Part shown: positions 11,113 through 22,989 of the stretch, piece by piece | How the letters are laid out: each line of letters starts with the position of its first letter | Position numbering within the stretch: the stretch's first letter is position 1 | Source of the DNA: Bryum argenteum | Taxonomy: Eukaryota; Streptophyta; Bryopsida; Bryales; Bryaceae | Length of the DNA: 64,000 nucleotides | Direction of reading: 5' to 3' | NCBI GenBank assembly: GCA_037043015.1 | Contig: CM073322.1 | Coordinates: 11,295,601-11,359,600, forward strand | The notes under the pieces: model-generated | Seen by the model: the letters and a program-made list of their open reading frames with translations, nothing else | Databases searched by the model: none | Told to the model about the DNA's origin: nothing | Translations under genes and position numbers: made by a program

Positions 11113-11920
11113 GTATCATAGGCAAAACCACTTGGTCAAGGTCCCAAATCAAGTCTAGTTTTTGTGGCAAATATTGGAGAGATACAAAAGCCAATTTCAT
11201 AGACGAATTTGTAATCTACAAAAGTGCACCTTACAAAGTACTTCACGTTAACTTTCTATTTCTCGACCTACTAAAGTCACATAAGCAACATATCTTACCC
11301 CCTAATGTAAACCATACAACTCTCACGAGGTACTCTAATCAGGTAAACACAATACCTACTCTACTCTAATCATGTAAACACAATACTAAGTGTACTATCG
11401 GTGTGCCAAAGTGTTTCTACGTAACATTCATGTAGATGGAACTACCCACCGGACAATTTCCGTCAATACCTAAACTACAATTGTGATACTACTAAGATAC
11501 TTCGGGTTACACCTCACAGTCACTCTCACTACCTTTTTGTCAATAGTTACTAACTTTACTTCCACATGTACTTAAGTCTAAAGCACAATTGGTAGATTAA
11601 GGAATAAGCAACAATGCCTAAACTACAATTATAATACTACTAACATACTTTAGGTTATACCTCCGTCGCAGGTACTTTCACAACCTTTTATCAATACTAA
11701 CTTTACTTTCACATGTACTCAAGTCAGAGCACAATTGGTAGACTAAGGAATGAGCAACAATGCTCAAGCATACCTGGAAAAGCACAAAACAAACTGTCCA
11801 CATCAGGATAGTTGACCTTTGGCGCCTTTTTAGCACATATCAGGAGTGGTATTCTTTGAAAACACTACAAATGCACACCATGGGTGGTGAAGGTGCATAC
11901 AACAATGTCACGGTTCAGAG
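11113..11920. other. Repeat-like spacer with internal duplication
   Basis: Two related blocks of about 150 bp occur at about 11460-11600 and 11610-11750. They share cctaaactacaattgtgata-type and actttacttccacatgtact-type segments and a cagagcacaattggtaga-type end. No gene seen. Confidence 0.5.
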
Positions 11921-11924
11921 CTAA

Positions 11925-12212
11925 AGTGCCATATTATGCAAACCTGCCATTTTACAAGAATTTTTTGAACAGAAGTTTAAAAGTATTTATGCCTACAAAA
12001 TGGCATGTTTATTAATATAACACATGTACTCCGTAATATCACCAAAATTTCTGTAATATCACCAAAATTTCCATAATATCACACATTTTTATGGTTTTTT
12101 GTCAAAACTCAACAAAAACTCGACAAAAACGAGCATCATTTTTTTCATTTTAAGCACCCCAAAAAGCGCCATTTTACCGGAATAACGCCATTTTAACGGA
12201 ATTGACGTTATT
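11925..12212. mobile_element. MITE-like element, gccatttt termini
   Basis: The right end gccattttaacggaattgac resembles the right ends at 22966-22987 and about 30400-30418. The left side has aagtgccatattatgc. Inside is a local triplication of gtaatatcaccaaaattt (12031-12085). It is the most diverged of three putative family members. Confidence 0.4.
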
Positions 12213-12775
12213 TACTCTCTAACAAGCTACATAATACCTTACACTTCATCCACACTTTTCAAGCACCTATTCAAGAAAACCCACTATTGGTTCATCGCCC
12301 TTTCTTCCACGTGCTTTGCAGATTATAGTAATGCCCACATCACTTATGAGATCGTTGTCATCATTTATAGTATCCACTCAAATGTATTTTTATCATCATT
12401 TAAAGTATCTAGTCAATCCCGCAAATTTTTACTTACTTAGCCATAGGTGGCATAGTTGCTAATTCAAAAAACAACTACAAGAGTACTTGAGAAATCCAAA
12501 GGATCCCAAGGGCATTGATATTTGGTACAAATGAACAAATGAGGTACAAGTACATCTCCAAAAGTGATTCACCCTAGTGTGCTTCCACCCAACAAACAAC
12601 ATAAAACCAAAGTAACAAACAACATAAATCTACATGTTCTTTGCACCCTCTGTACTTTGCACAGGAGGTGCAAACGACAACATGTCAAATAACAACATTA
12701 GCCGCACCCCACCCATAGTAGATGTTGTTCGCATTAGTGTCTTCAACCTTACATCCTAAAAGAAAAAATTTAGTG

Positions 12776-13037
12776 ACCATGACTACATTCTCCCTTTTGA
12801 CTTCCTTCTAAAAATCATGTATCACTTTTTCAAAATGGTTTGTGGGGAAGTTTGTTTCTTCAGGGCATTTAGTTGACAATTTCAAATCTTTCACTGGCTA
12901 ATGATGTGATGTTTCCCCTTGAAAGACAATGTGTGTGGACCACATACAACTGAACTCTACAGACATGCTACAGTTCTTTACAAAAAGTGCCGATAGATCA
13001 TTTAAGTGCCGTTCAAAAGGGAGAATGTAGTCATGGT
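12776..13037. mobile_element. MITE-like element with perfect 25-bp inverted repeats
   Basis: Positions 12776-12800 and 13013-13037 are exact inverted copies (left begins accatgactacattctccc). The interior of about 210 bp has no coding capacity. No clear target duplication. Confidence 0.65.
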
Positions 13038-13168
13038 TTTTGACAATTAATTAAAGAAAGCAGAAATGTGAAAGATAGTAATCGTTCCAGGCAGCCACCG
13101 TAGAAACTTACATATCGAACACTCATGCTGTATCTTTCTTGAGGCTGTAATGAAACTCAAATGAACAG

Positions 13169-13546
13169 GTATTCGTTGTAATGGGAATATATTCAAATTA
13201 TCAATTCAATGACAGTCAAGCTCAAATCTACCCTCAGAATTGGTAGTTCATTGAAACTGAACAAAACAACCAATCGTCCGTCGGTATTTTCAAATGGTCA
13301 TAACTTACTCAATTATTTTCCAAATTGGGTATATGAGGTGTTTTTGGACATCTACGGAAAGAGCATATGTCAAAAAACATCTCACGTACCCAATTAGGAA
13401 AATAATTGAGTAAGCTTTATCAACAATTGGTTGTTTTGTTTAGATTCAGTGAAGTACTAAATCTGTGGGTACATTTAGCTCGACTTTAAAAGCCCAATTG
13501 TATTTTTCCAAATCATTGAATATTCCCATTATAACGAAGTACGTAT
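13169..13546. mobile_element. Long foldback element, copy 1
   Basis: The two halves are inverted versions of each other over most of the element: left gtattcgttgtaatgggaat, right the complement of acttcgttataatgggaata. Inner blocks ctcaattattttccaaattg, atatgaggtgtttttggaca and aaaacaaccaatcg are mirrored too. A transcript would fold into one long imperfect hairpin. A second copy lies at 31791-32130, with shared blocks such as gagctaaatgtacccacaga. Confidence 0.75.
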
Positions 13547-13549
13547 TAA

Positions 13550-15190
13550 TGGCAAGAAGGAAATCCACATGTCAAAATGGCAGGAATGAGCTCCACATGT
13601 CAAAATGGCACATACAATATCACCAAGTTAACAAAATCGAGATTATTAATAAGAAATGGAAAATATGAACTCCGTCTTGCACGTCTTGCCCAGAATCTAA
13701 TAATTTCAGTCTGATGATTGTCACTTCCTCTCACGATTGAGAAAAATAATGAAACAAATGATGTTCTTGGGAGATGACCCCCATGAAACAGACAAAACAT
13801 TTAGTCTGCTGAAGGTGCAATATTGGACCTATACTGAGCTCGCCATGTCTGGACCTCGAAACTTAACCCCCCAAAGTGGACTAGTCTCAAAACTCTCAAA
13901 ATATCATGTGACAAATAATTGGATCGAAAATCCGAACGGTGAGATCATGCTTTAAGACCTTCTTCAAATATAGTAAAAATAAAACTCGAAAAAAATGAAA
14001 AATCTCAATTTTTGGTGAATCTTTGAAGATACTGCAATTTAATCGATTTTCAGTAGATTTTGAGAATGAAGGAGCATATACTGCAGTTTGGGCAGTTTTG
14101 GGCAGATTTCCAATATTCTTTTCATACTTTGACAGTGAATATCTCCCAAAGTATAAGGAATTTTGAAGCAAGAGATGACTTTATAAAAAGATATGAAAAA
14201 ACTCTACTGCCTGCAAAGGGTTTCAACTTCATCGCAAGCTGAAAATAGTAAATCAGAGGCTGCCTAAACCCCACTTCAGGGGTTAACTGGAGCTTTATCT
14301 GGAAAACTGAATATGGTCCTCCGACACAAGCTAATGTAAGTAAATTCAACCATCCAGGTCGCCATTGACAGTTTCGTTTTTTTTTTCCTCTTATAAGCAA
14401 TTAGCAAATATAGTAGTCTAATCATTGACAGTGTCAATCCCGACACCAACGGCTACCGGAGCAAAGTCTGTTATGTTATTGGAACTGCTAAGCGGAAGCT
14501 CCAGATGTGCACTTCCTATAGTATCGATGGCATCGTGCGGAAGACGAGGTCGATCATGTGAGCTCATTATTCACACTTTGGGGCTCCATGCATTCGCCCA
14601 TTGTCCTCGATTCACTTGTCTTCAAGATCTGCATCTGATTTGATTCCGGAGCATCAAATTAAGCAAACTTTGTCGAATCGAAGTTACGATCATGTTCGTA
14701 TGAAATAGGAATGCGTTGGCTTGCTAAGAGTAAACCAGGTGAAAGTAACCGGTTTGTTGTGCCATCTATTTACTAGTATTGACATTTCCGTATCACGCAA
14801 ACGATTTGATTTTATCATACCATAGCCAGGCAATTTTTCCATATTCCTCATTTGCCTTCTCACCTTCTTTTGGTTCTTTGAATCTTTGTTTTCAGTTTCT
14901 TTCTTTTACCCTTTCTTTTACATTGCGTAAGGCTCATAGGGTATCGTAGGGTATCAACTATAACCTCAATCTTGTTAAATCTGTGATATTACATGTGCCA
15001 TTTTGATGTACTGTAAAATGTGCCATCACGATGATGCTAGAACCATATGTATGCTTCAGATCAAACAGATTTTTGCCACATCATGTAATGAAGCTTCTAG
15101 TGGCTCCATCTTGTACAACACAATTGAGTAAACCTTGAGTGTTATTCTAAGAAACAGTTCTACATACATATTTATCTCTCGACTTGTGAG
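13550..15190. other. Spacer, no recognised gene
   Basis: Mostly AT-rich. A GC-richer island at about 14430-14640 follows a ttgacag acceptor-like site and opens a short frame beginning VNPDTNGYRSKVCYVIGTAK, which I cannot assign. A 20-bp near-repeat (cacatgtcaaaatggca) occurs twice at 13567 and 13593. Confidence 0.35.
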
Positions 15191-15194
15191 ACAA

Positions 15195-15311
15195 CACTAG
15201 GGGAAAGGTGATCTAAGTAAAGTCACTGGTAAAGCCATATTGACACTCTAAAACCATATTGTGCTAGTATGACTTTACTCAGAATGACCACCTTTCCAGC
15301 TTCCACTAGTG
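15195..15311. mobile_element. Small hairpin MITE-like element
   Basis: cactaggggaaaggtg at the left is mirrored by cacctttccagcttccacta at the right, with inner arms taagtaaagtca and tgactttactca. The whole of about 117 bp forms a stem with a short loop. Confidence 0.55.
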
Positions 15312-15626
15312 AAAAGATTCCTTCCTCTTAGGCGATAAGATGCTCATTCTTGAATAAGGAAACCAGATCCAAGGTCATCATCAAATCTCAGAGTTGCAAC
15401 ATCGTCTAACCAAACAATCAAGGTCATCGCATCAGATACATCCAGCCGAAATCGTTACAATGCTCACATCCAACAACCTCATATATATTAACAAGAAGAA
15501 GCAGTACCTTAAATGCTCATATACGCATTTAAGTAAACTCATTGTACTATATATTTCTTCCTATAATGCAGCCAAATACACGATAGTTATGTAAATTGAG
15601 CCTGTTAAATTCCCACCTTTCGAGAA

Positions 15627-16382
15627 TCAAGCCGCCTTCCTGAACCAACCCTGCTCAAATGGAATCTTCATGCAAGGAATCTTTGAAGCCTCCAATAAGG
15701 GCCTCTTGGCTGGCCAGGGATACGGAACAAACGCCTTGATTCTCACCAATCCAGAATCTGTTCTGGTGTAGTAAATTCTCTCTCTACATTGCAGGAGATA
15801 ACCTCCTAACCCCTCTCCATTCACTTACTCTTCCTACGGCTAGGAAATCCATGGAGAAGAGCACTCAAAAACAACAAGGTCTGTCAATGCTTTGCCATGG
15901 ACAACATAGCAGTGAGAAGAAAATGGAAAGGAAGAGGTAAGAAGGCAATTACTGTAATGCGGGTGCCAACCATACTGCCGTTCCCAGAATGAGCTGAAGA
16001 ACGTAATTGTAGAACTCCACCAATCCTGCCACCCTCCGTTCTTGCAGCGATCGAAATGTTCCGTCAACGAAAAGCTCCTTGGCCATCAAACCCAAGCTAG
16101 GTTGGGGACAGCATAGAATTGTGACTAGTTTCAAGCAATCAGCAGTGAAGCTTGTTCATGATACCTTGTCAAAGTAGATACCGTAGTAATGGATCCAGCT
16201 TCGAACGCCCCGAGGCTTAAAAGAGGGTTACTCAAAATTAGGAGCTCTCACCTACTAATTCCTCTTCTCTTATTTGGATCACCGCCTCAGGACAGCGTTC
16301 TCGACAGTTACACGATGTTGCCAATGATCCATGGAGCGAAACGACCGCGCAGAGCATACACGTGACCGCCGTCGTGCTCCAT
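15627..16382 (-). pseudogene. Possible multi-exon gene or gene fragment, unknown product
   Basis: Several exon-like frames follow one another on the minus strand. The ATG at 16382 gives MEHDGGHVYALRGRFAPWII with GNIV and possible donor sites. 16215-16165 (17 codons, between AG and GT) gives PRGVRSWIHYYGIYFDK. About 16130-15975 gives either SQFYAVPNLAWV-stop then EHFDRCKNGGWQDWWSSTIT, or in another frame GLMAKELFVDGTFRSLQERR and onward. The last block (from about 15790 to the stop at 15627) gives RIYYTRTDSGLVRIKAFVPY, then PWPAKRPLLE, ending GWFRKAA. The aromatic-rich peptides look like real protein, but I do not recognise the family, and an in-frame TGA in the third block suggests a pseudogene or a mis-drawn junction. 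Confidence 0.3.
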
Positions 16383-17445
16383 TTCCTCTCACTGCAAACA
16401 TCTCTGAGATGTCAAACTGGTACTGACAAGATTGGCACAAACTGACAAGCAAGTTTCAAAGTATCTCTTTCTCCTTCAGAGAATTGCATTGTCGATTAAG
16501 AATCAAATTCCCCATTGTTCCGAGATTCTAGTCAACTAGTTTTTTAGTACGGTCTGAAACAATGTTAGGGGAGTCAGAGAAGAGCATCACGTACTACGAA
16601 AACTTATACATTCAGGATCTTGATTGGACTCGTTATCAGAGAGGTCTAACATGTAAGATAGGACGGCTACGACCCAGGCTGATTTGTGACTGAAAACCCT
16701 AATCCTCAATAACCAACTTTCACCAGTCCACATCCGTTGTGGAGATCGTAAGAAACTTGCAGCTCTTGTATAGAAAGGTATTACGGTTCGTTGCACACCA
16801 GTTCCTTCGTAAGCAAATATAGTACCCCTCTAGAAGGTCAACCACTGATAACCCAACACAACAACCTTACAATATACGCATGAGTCCGTCGGTACTAAAT
16901 ATTGTCTTGCATCAGTGCACTGGACACGAGAAGAAGACGCTCTACTAGCACCATCCCCAGAAAGTACCGTTGAAAATGGACAGTTTTCTCCACTATAAGA
17001 CAACAGTCGCAACTCTATTGGAAACAATCCCAGTATAAGCCGACAGCAAAGTTGGCTCAAGCATGACCGTCTAGACATGAAGTGTTACGACTTCATTCAG
17101 AAACTTCACTGTAACCATTAATTCCAGTGCAACCATGGATCAAGAGGTTCGAGCACGTACCAGCAGACACGGAAGCTCAGAGATGAAGGAGGTGGATCGA
17201 GGGAGTGTCCCAGCTCGCCGCTCAGGTGAAGCGGAACGATTGCTTCCAGTTGAGGAAAGATATCGGATGCGGTACGTGAAGGGATTGATGTACAGACAGA
17301 TCGAATTGTGCGGACGGCCTCAAGTCTGGCTCAAAAAGGGTGCCGGAAATTTGTACAGACAGATTACACTTCACATGCACAGCTGGTCTAGGAACAGAAG
17401 CGAAACTACAGTGTACTGTGGTGTGCAAGTAAGCGTAACTGAGTG

Positions 17446-17951
17446 AGGGACGCCTTTACATGGGGAGTCAAGGCCAACAAATCTCCAAGCCAATTCACTC
17501 ACATTTTGAGCCCAATTGATTTCATGGGCCACTTGGAGAACACATTAAACAATTAATAAAGTGGGGGTCAATTCCCCCATGTGTAAAGCCCTTGGGGCCG
17601 ATTTGTAGAAGGAAAAACAAGCCCATGGGGCCAATTCGTATTATTAGCTACATTCCATGCTTTTGATTTGTTCACATTAAAATATTCTAGTGAAATAATA
17701 GTTTTTAATTGAAATCAAGGAACGGCCTCTAGGCCATGAATTGGCCTTCCATTCTTGTATCTCCCAACTTTTGGAGCGTGGGCCATGTCATAACTTGACC
17801 CACACCCATTATAATATAATTTCAGAAAATTGGCCTTGACTCCCCATGTAAGGCCCCTCGGGCCAATTTTCAGAATTTAACCAATCACAAGAGAGGATTT
17901 GGTTAAGAATTGGCCCCATCAATGGCTTGGCCCCTCGTGTAAAGCGGCCCT
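17446..17951. mobile_element. TIR element (possibly hAT-like), nested inverted repeats
   Basis: The ends agggacgcctttacatgggg and the complement of acgaggggcc-type sequence (right end gtgtaaagcggccct) form degenerate inverted termini. A directly repeated gagtg flanks them (17441-17445, 17952-17956). An internal inverted pair matches almost perfectly (tacatggggagtcaaggcca at 17458; its complement near 17832-17852). No coding capacity. The short flanking repeat is weaker than the 8 bp expected for hAT. Confidence 0.5.
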
Positions 17952-18170
17952 GAGTGTTGGATGCAACGAAGAAGTCAGCATTTTCTAAACTGACCCTCAT
18001 TTTTCAAAATTACAAAAATAGCCCTCATTCTTCTGGACATCAAGGGGGAAAACAAAATTTGCTTCAAGTTAGTTTGAATTGATTTTCATTGATTTTTATT
18101 TACTCACAAATATGTGATAAATAGGAAGAGGCAGGTTATAAAACCTAAAAAGAATATCTTAATGCCCAAA

Positions 18171-18279
18171 GAAAGTCAGTTTCCTAACAAAATGGTCGAG
18201 AGAGTCACTTTTCTAACAAAATGGTGAAAGAGTCACTTTTGTAACAAAATGGTCTTGAAAGTCAGTTTTCTAACAATAT
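18171..18279. repeat. Tandem repeat of about 28 bp, four diverged copies
   Basis: Recurring units of the form agtcactttt, ctaacaaaatggt and ga.ag, inside the foldback element. Confidence 0.8.
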
Positions 18280-18482
18280 ACTATTATTGTAATAGTATGT
18301 AATAGGCACCTAAGGTGTATAGTTATAAAACGCACATATACCATTAATGAATTAATGACCTCCGGCCCATGAAGGGTGAGAAATTTCAGTAGGAACTTTA
18401 TTCCTACCCACCCCCCGCCCCCTTTTTGTAATTTTTAGGGGAGGTGAGGAGATGCAAACGTTATGGGATAAATCCCCAACTC

Positions 18483-18526
18483 CATACCATCACCATACCA
18501 TCACCATGTCATACCATCACCATGCC
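18483..18526. repeat. ataccatcacc short tandem array
   Basis: About four copies of ataccatcacc with small variants. Confidence 0.8.
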
Positions 18527-18789
18527 CCTACCCCCTGACCCGCTCACCATCCCTTGATCCCCTCACCTCATTAATCCCCCTCACCTCATTAATTAATTAA
18601 TGCCTGTGCAGACCATTCTTAGTGGATAGTCGAGTATGTAAAATTGAATGAAACTCAATTCAAACTAACTTTGAAGCAAATTCTGTTTTTTACCAAAGAA
18701 TGAGGGCCATTTTTGCAACTTTGCAAACATGAAGGCCATTGTAGCAAATTTTGAGGGCCGTTTTCGCAATTTCCCTTCATGGAATTGCT

Positions 18790-20475
18790 CACATGGACTA
18801 GCAATGTATTATTGGTGTATAGACTTCAAATTTTCACCATGAGTTGTTAGTGAGTAGGGACGGGTTTGCAAAGCCGGTCATGAAATCATCCAATACAAAT
18901 AGGACCCACAAATCTTACTGTAACCTAATTGAAGGGATTCTACAAACTCATATGAGCCAGTCAAGCTCTAAAGTAAGCAATGATCACCTCAGCCATGCCC
19001 CCCAGGGGTGCCGGTGCCCCACAAATGGGAGTTAGTCGGCTCCCTATTGTGTGGCATTTCTGCACCTGCCCGGGGCAGCACTGTTGCTTCCCGGAAACTT
19101 TTAGAGCTGACCGGAAACAATATAATCCAAACTTTCTTGGTAACAATCCAAAAAGAAAAACTCTAGTCTATTTAGAGACGGACGTAAATAGAGTGTTCGT
19201 TTGACCAAAATAATAAGATTCTTGGTTTCAATATTTCAAGGGATGCATTACAATATTCAGATTCATGGTGACAGAATGTGTATGTGCAACCCTTAAAGAT
19301 CTTTGATGCAAAATTGTCTAAATTAAAAGAAATGACCATTGTTCACTTCAAGGGAGAAAAAACTCAATCTAAGTATCACATTGAAAATCCAACCGTAGGA
19401 TCTTGGAGTTATTTTACTTTTTCACGAGCTAGTGACATTTGAACCGTCGATTCTTTTTCATTTGTAAGATTATAATGGTCAAAGTTGGCCGATTTTTCCC
19501 TTGCGAGAAAACCATTTCGGCTTTCTTGCATCATTAGGGGTAAGTTATTAAGTACAAGGTTTCTTTTGAAGGGTATCCATTCCATTGGAGTAAATCATAC
19601 CATGTGGATGAAACTAAACTTTCAGTTATGTACAAAAGTACATGAAGAGTTAGAGTTCATAAGCTAAAAATTCTCCTCAGTTTACTCTACATGTAGGGAA
19701 AGAACTGAAGGGAGTACATGATATCACAATTTGTGTTTCCTTTGTGAAATTTGAGTACGTAAATAGTAACTCCCAAATTTTCTTGTGTGTTTTTGGAGCT
19801 TGAAACCTCAAAACTGCTATTCCTTACCTATATGTACTCCTAACAGTGTGAATAATTTTTTTTGACTCTTTTGGACATGCAACCGGAAGATTTGATAGAT
19901 AAGACTATTTCTAGTTACTCGTCCAAAAATTGATCGTTGAATGTTTATCATTTGCAAGATCATAACATCCAAAGTTTGTGCAAAAAATTTTAGTGAAATT
20001 TTAAAAACCTCTGAAGCTTGTTCTTATAAAATTTGAGAGCTGCCCTTGTAGAATTGGTAAACATTTTGACTTCGGGCCCTTTAGGATGCAAATAGTGATT
20101 TGGTTATGAACATATACTTTAAAAAAAGAATCTAAAAAATGTCAAAAATAATAACTTGTTTTTGCCCACCTAGGGTTTGAAAACTAAATTTTGCGTTAAA
20201 CTTTTCTAAAAATTGGTAGTTGAGTTTGCATTTTGTTGCAAATACACCTTGACTGTATTATAGGGAACACTCTGTAAAAATGATAAGCAAAACTATTGAT
20301 TTTGACACCTTCATTTAGCTTGCCCAAAACAACAAAAAGCCGATTTGGCTTTTAGGAATAGTTAGGGGTTAATCTGTGAATGCACTGAATGTAAAAAAAA
20401 CAAACATTTTGGATGACAAGCTAAAATCTAAACATATCTTCTTCATCCGTAACCCCTTTTGGATAATACTTCGAT
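18790..20475. other. Repeat-derived DNA, no gene
   Basis: Contains blocks such as gatcgttgaatgtttatcat and gaatagttaggggttaatct that echo other dispersed repeats in the window. A 61-residue minus frame at 18961-19146 is GC-rich but unassigned. Confidence 0.35.
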
Positions 20476-20479
20476 TAGG

Positions 20480-21140
20480 TTCCAAATTAAGCCACTTTGT
20501 GTGGTAAGATTCTTAAACTCATCTAAGAAAGTATGAATTTATGGCATGTCTTAGTGAAGGCATCCCTTGTTTTTGGTCATGGCATGTTTTACCGTTGGAA
20601 GCCAATTATGTGAATATTGACTTTGTTCTTCTTAAAACAATTTTACATGAGTATAATCTAGAGGTATGACTTTCTTTTCGAGAAGATTCTTGATTTAGGT
20701 AATTTTATTGTTAAATTTTCTACATGATATTTCTAGGAAAAAAAAGTGCAAAAGTACAGTCATGGTTTTTAAAGAGCTCGCTTTATGCCTATATCTCCTT
20801 CTTCTTCAGTCAAAACTTATTTTTTGGTTGAATTCCAATTTGAGTCTAATTCTTGTCACTGGTAAGAATACTTTTGGATGTGAGGAAGACATGACATGCA
20901 CTTTAATACAAGGTGTCTAGTTTTGGATTATTTTTCTTTTGAAATTTTAAAGTTTTCACGATTATAAGACTATTATATGAGCCAAGATATTTTTTTGATA
21001 AATTGTTTTTGGTATGAGAGTGATTGTTTTAGAGATGAAGATGAACATCTTTCTTGTGGTGACTTTTTGATTGCAATTATTTTTTCACACTGAAGTAAAA
21101 ATGATGAAAATTGATATTATTTTTTGTGTACTAACATATT
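20480..21140. repeat. Dispersed repeat, copy A
   Basis: Shares ordered blocks (gcatgttttaccgttggaag-ccaattatgtgaa, ttttcacgattataagacta, gagccaagatat, agatgaagatgaacat) with 22990-24560 and 39500-40060. No coding capacity. Confidence 0.6.
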
Positions 21141-21827
21141 GAGATTTGAGATTTGTTTTTGGGTTTTCAAACATTTGGTATGCTATACTATGAGAGCGTA
21201 AAAACGCCCTCTTAGTTTATTGACGTTGATTGTTCCTTTTATGAGTAAGTTGTTAACAAACAACGCAATCTTGGTGTAATCTGGTAAATTAATATAATTA
21301 AGTTCTGTATGCAATATGCATGTTAAAGGATGGTTGTTTTAAGGCATTTGGTAAATTATTTAAGATCAATTTTGAGCTTAATTTAGATTCGGGGTGATTG
21401 GTTCAATAAGGAAGGACTAGAAGAGGTAAAAAGCCCCCTAGTGGATCTTTAGTGCGATGAAGAAAGACTAAAAGAGGTAGAAGGCCTCCTCGAAAATTCT
21501 TATTTTGATTAGCGTAAGAATTAGGAAGTTGAGTTGAGTTAGAAATTTACCATTGGCCTTGCTTAACTAACTTTTGATGCGCATCATTGTGTTTGTAGCT
21601 TAATTGTTTTGGTTTTGTTCAATAGACCTTTGGATGGTGTTTGTGATTTTCATTCGTTTGTAGAGGCTTTAAGACGGAGTGCGTGGAGCGGCGGCCATTC
21701 ATCCATGAAAAATTTACTTAGAGCTTATGCCATAGTTAGGGTTGGGGTTAGTCACCTCTTTGGCGGCTTCTATTATGTATTTAATAGCTTGTTTCCAAGT
21801 TATCATCATCTCGTCAATCTAGTTAGA

Positions 21828-22020
21828 GTAGGAGAAGGAAGGCCATGGGCCTCTTTCTCCTCCATCTTGTTCTTCTCCCTCGTCTCTTGTTATGTTTAGG
21901 TTGTAAGAGAAGGAAGGCCGTCGGTCTCCTTCTTGATGTTGTTTCTCTTCCTCTTGTTTTTGGAATGTTTGATAGATAAAAGAAAGAAGGCCGAACGCTC
22001 CTCCTGACTAATCTTCACAT
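21828..22020. repeat. Tandem repeat of about 75 bp, three copies
   Basis: Three units share agagaaggaaggccg-type and ctccttc-type cores separated by ttgtt-ctcttcctc-type sequence. Confidence 0.6.
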
Positions 22021-22149
22021 TCTTCGCATTTATTTTTGTACTTGCTTTGAACTCAAGTATTGAATAATATCTTCCCTCAATCTCCATCAAAGGCTTGTCG
22101 GTTTTTCCCTCATAAGTGACTCAATTCTTGTTCAAATGCCTTGAGATTT

Positions 22150-22540
22150 CTAGGAGAGATAGAACTCTAGGAGAACGTTCCAACGGTATATGGTATGCCC
22201 CAATCCAATCTTTAGAGAGGTAGAAATCAGCTCCCAAAGTCGGGTCACTCGGGTGTTGAAAACAATTGCCACCCTGGCGGTGAACAAATCAGCTGCATTT
22301 GATCGGCAATCACTCGTAGAGTTCTAGTTGGATGGTCTTGATATTTCTATAGTAGATAGAGCTCCAGTAGAGCCTTAGATAGAGCTCTAGTAGAGCTTTC
22401 CAATGATATGAGGCATGATCCATTCCAGTAGGTAGAGAGGGCGATATGAGCTCCCAAAGTCGGGGTGATGAAAAAGTTTTTCCCCCCGGAGTGGCAAAAA
22501 CCGTCATAGTCAAACGGCAATCAGTCCGAGTTCCTGGATC
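22150..22540. repeat. Tandem duplication, about 215 bp unit
   Basis: Two diverged units each run from an agatagagctctag-type start through atcagctcccaaagtcgggt and end near aacggcaatcagtccgag or atcggcaatcactcgtag. No gene recognised; the 144-residue minus frame at 22310-22744 overlaps this repeat and the MITE edge. Confidence 0.65.
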
Positions 22541-22742
22541 CCATGCTTCTGAGATTTTAGAGGTGGATGCACGATTGACTTTGGTTTCCAAAAAGCTATA
22601 GTACGCCAAAAACGGAGTTTGGACGAAGAAATGACAAGGTGATCCGGCGGAGGAGCTTCTTACCCATTCTCTTCTTGTTTTTTCCCATCCTCTTCTTTCT
22701 TTCTTCCTTTTTTCTTGTGGTTTTCTCAACATACAAATCCCC

Positions 22743-22987
22743 AATTCCGTTATAATGGCATTATTCTGCTAAAATGGCACACTTCAACTTTTTGAACTAT
22801 AGTCCAAAAACCATGTGATATAACAGAATTTGAAGGTGACATTATGGAAAATGAGTGACATTGTATATAAAGGAGTGATATTATCAAAAAAATTGTGATA
22901 TTACAGAATACACCATTCCATGTGAGCACATATGTAAGATTTAGTGTGACAAAATGACACATGGCATAGTGCCATTTTGACGGAATT
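22743..22987. mobile_element. MITE with aattccgt termini, copy 1
   Basis: Inverted termini aattccgttataatggcatt (22743 on) and atagtgccattttgacggaa (22966 on) bound about 245 bp of AT-rich, non-coding DNA. A related copy is at about 30225-30418, inserted into one member of a segmental duplication. Confidence 0.65.
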
Positions 22988-22989
22988 GA

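Larger units (their letters stand above)
17985..18785. mobile_element. Foldback element with arms of about 130 bp
   Basis: The arms at about 17990-18110 and 18640-18775 are inverted copies: left gccctcattcttctggacat and aatttgcttcaagttagttt, right the complement of gaatgagggccatttttgca and caaactaactttgaagcaaa. It lies immediately right of the 17446-17951 element. The core holds two short tandem arrays and no gene. Confidence 0.65.

Noticed and set aside
10956..11369. 137-residue plus frame
   Set aside because: Runs from inside the PIF/Harbinger-like MITE into its flank, so it cannot be an ancestral gene.
17135..17446. 103-residue plus frame beginning MDQEVRARTSRHG
   Set aside because: No recognisable motif, and it ends at the boundary of a transposable element; possible but unsupported.
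22310..22744. 144-residue minus frame
   Set aside because: Spans a tandem duplication and abuts a MITE edge; no domain and low-complexity Lys/Arg/Glu content at its start.
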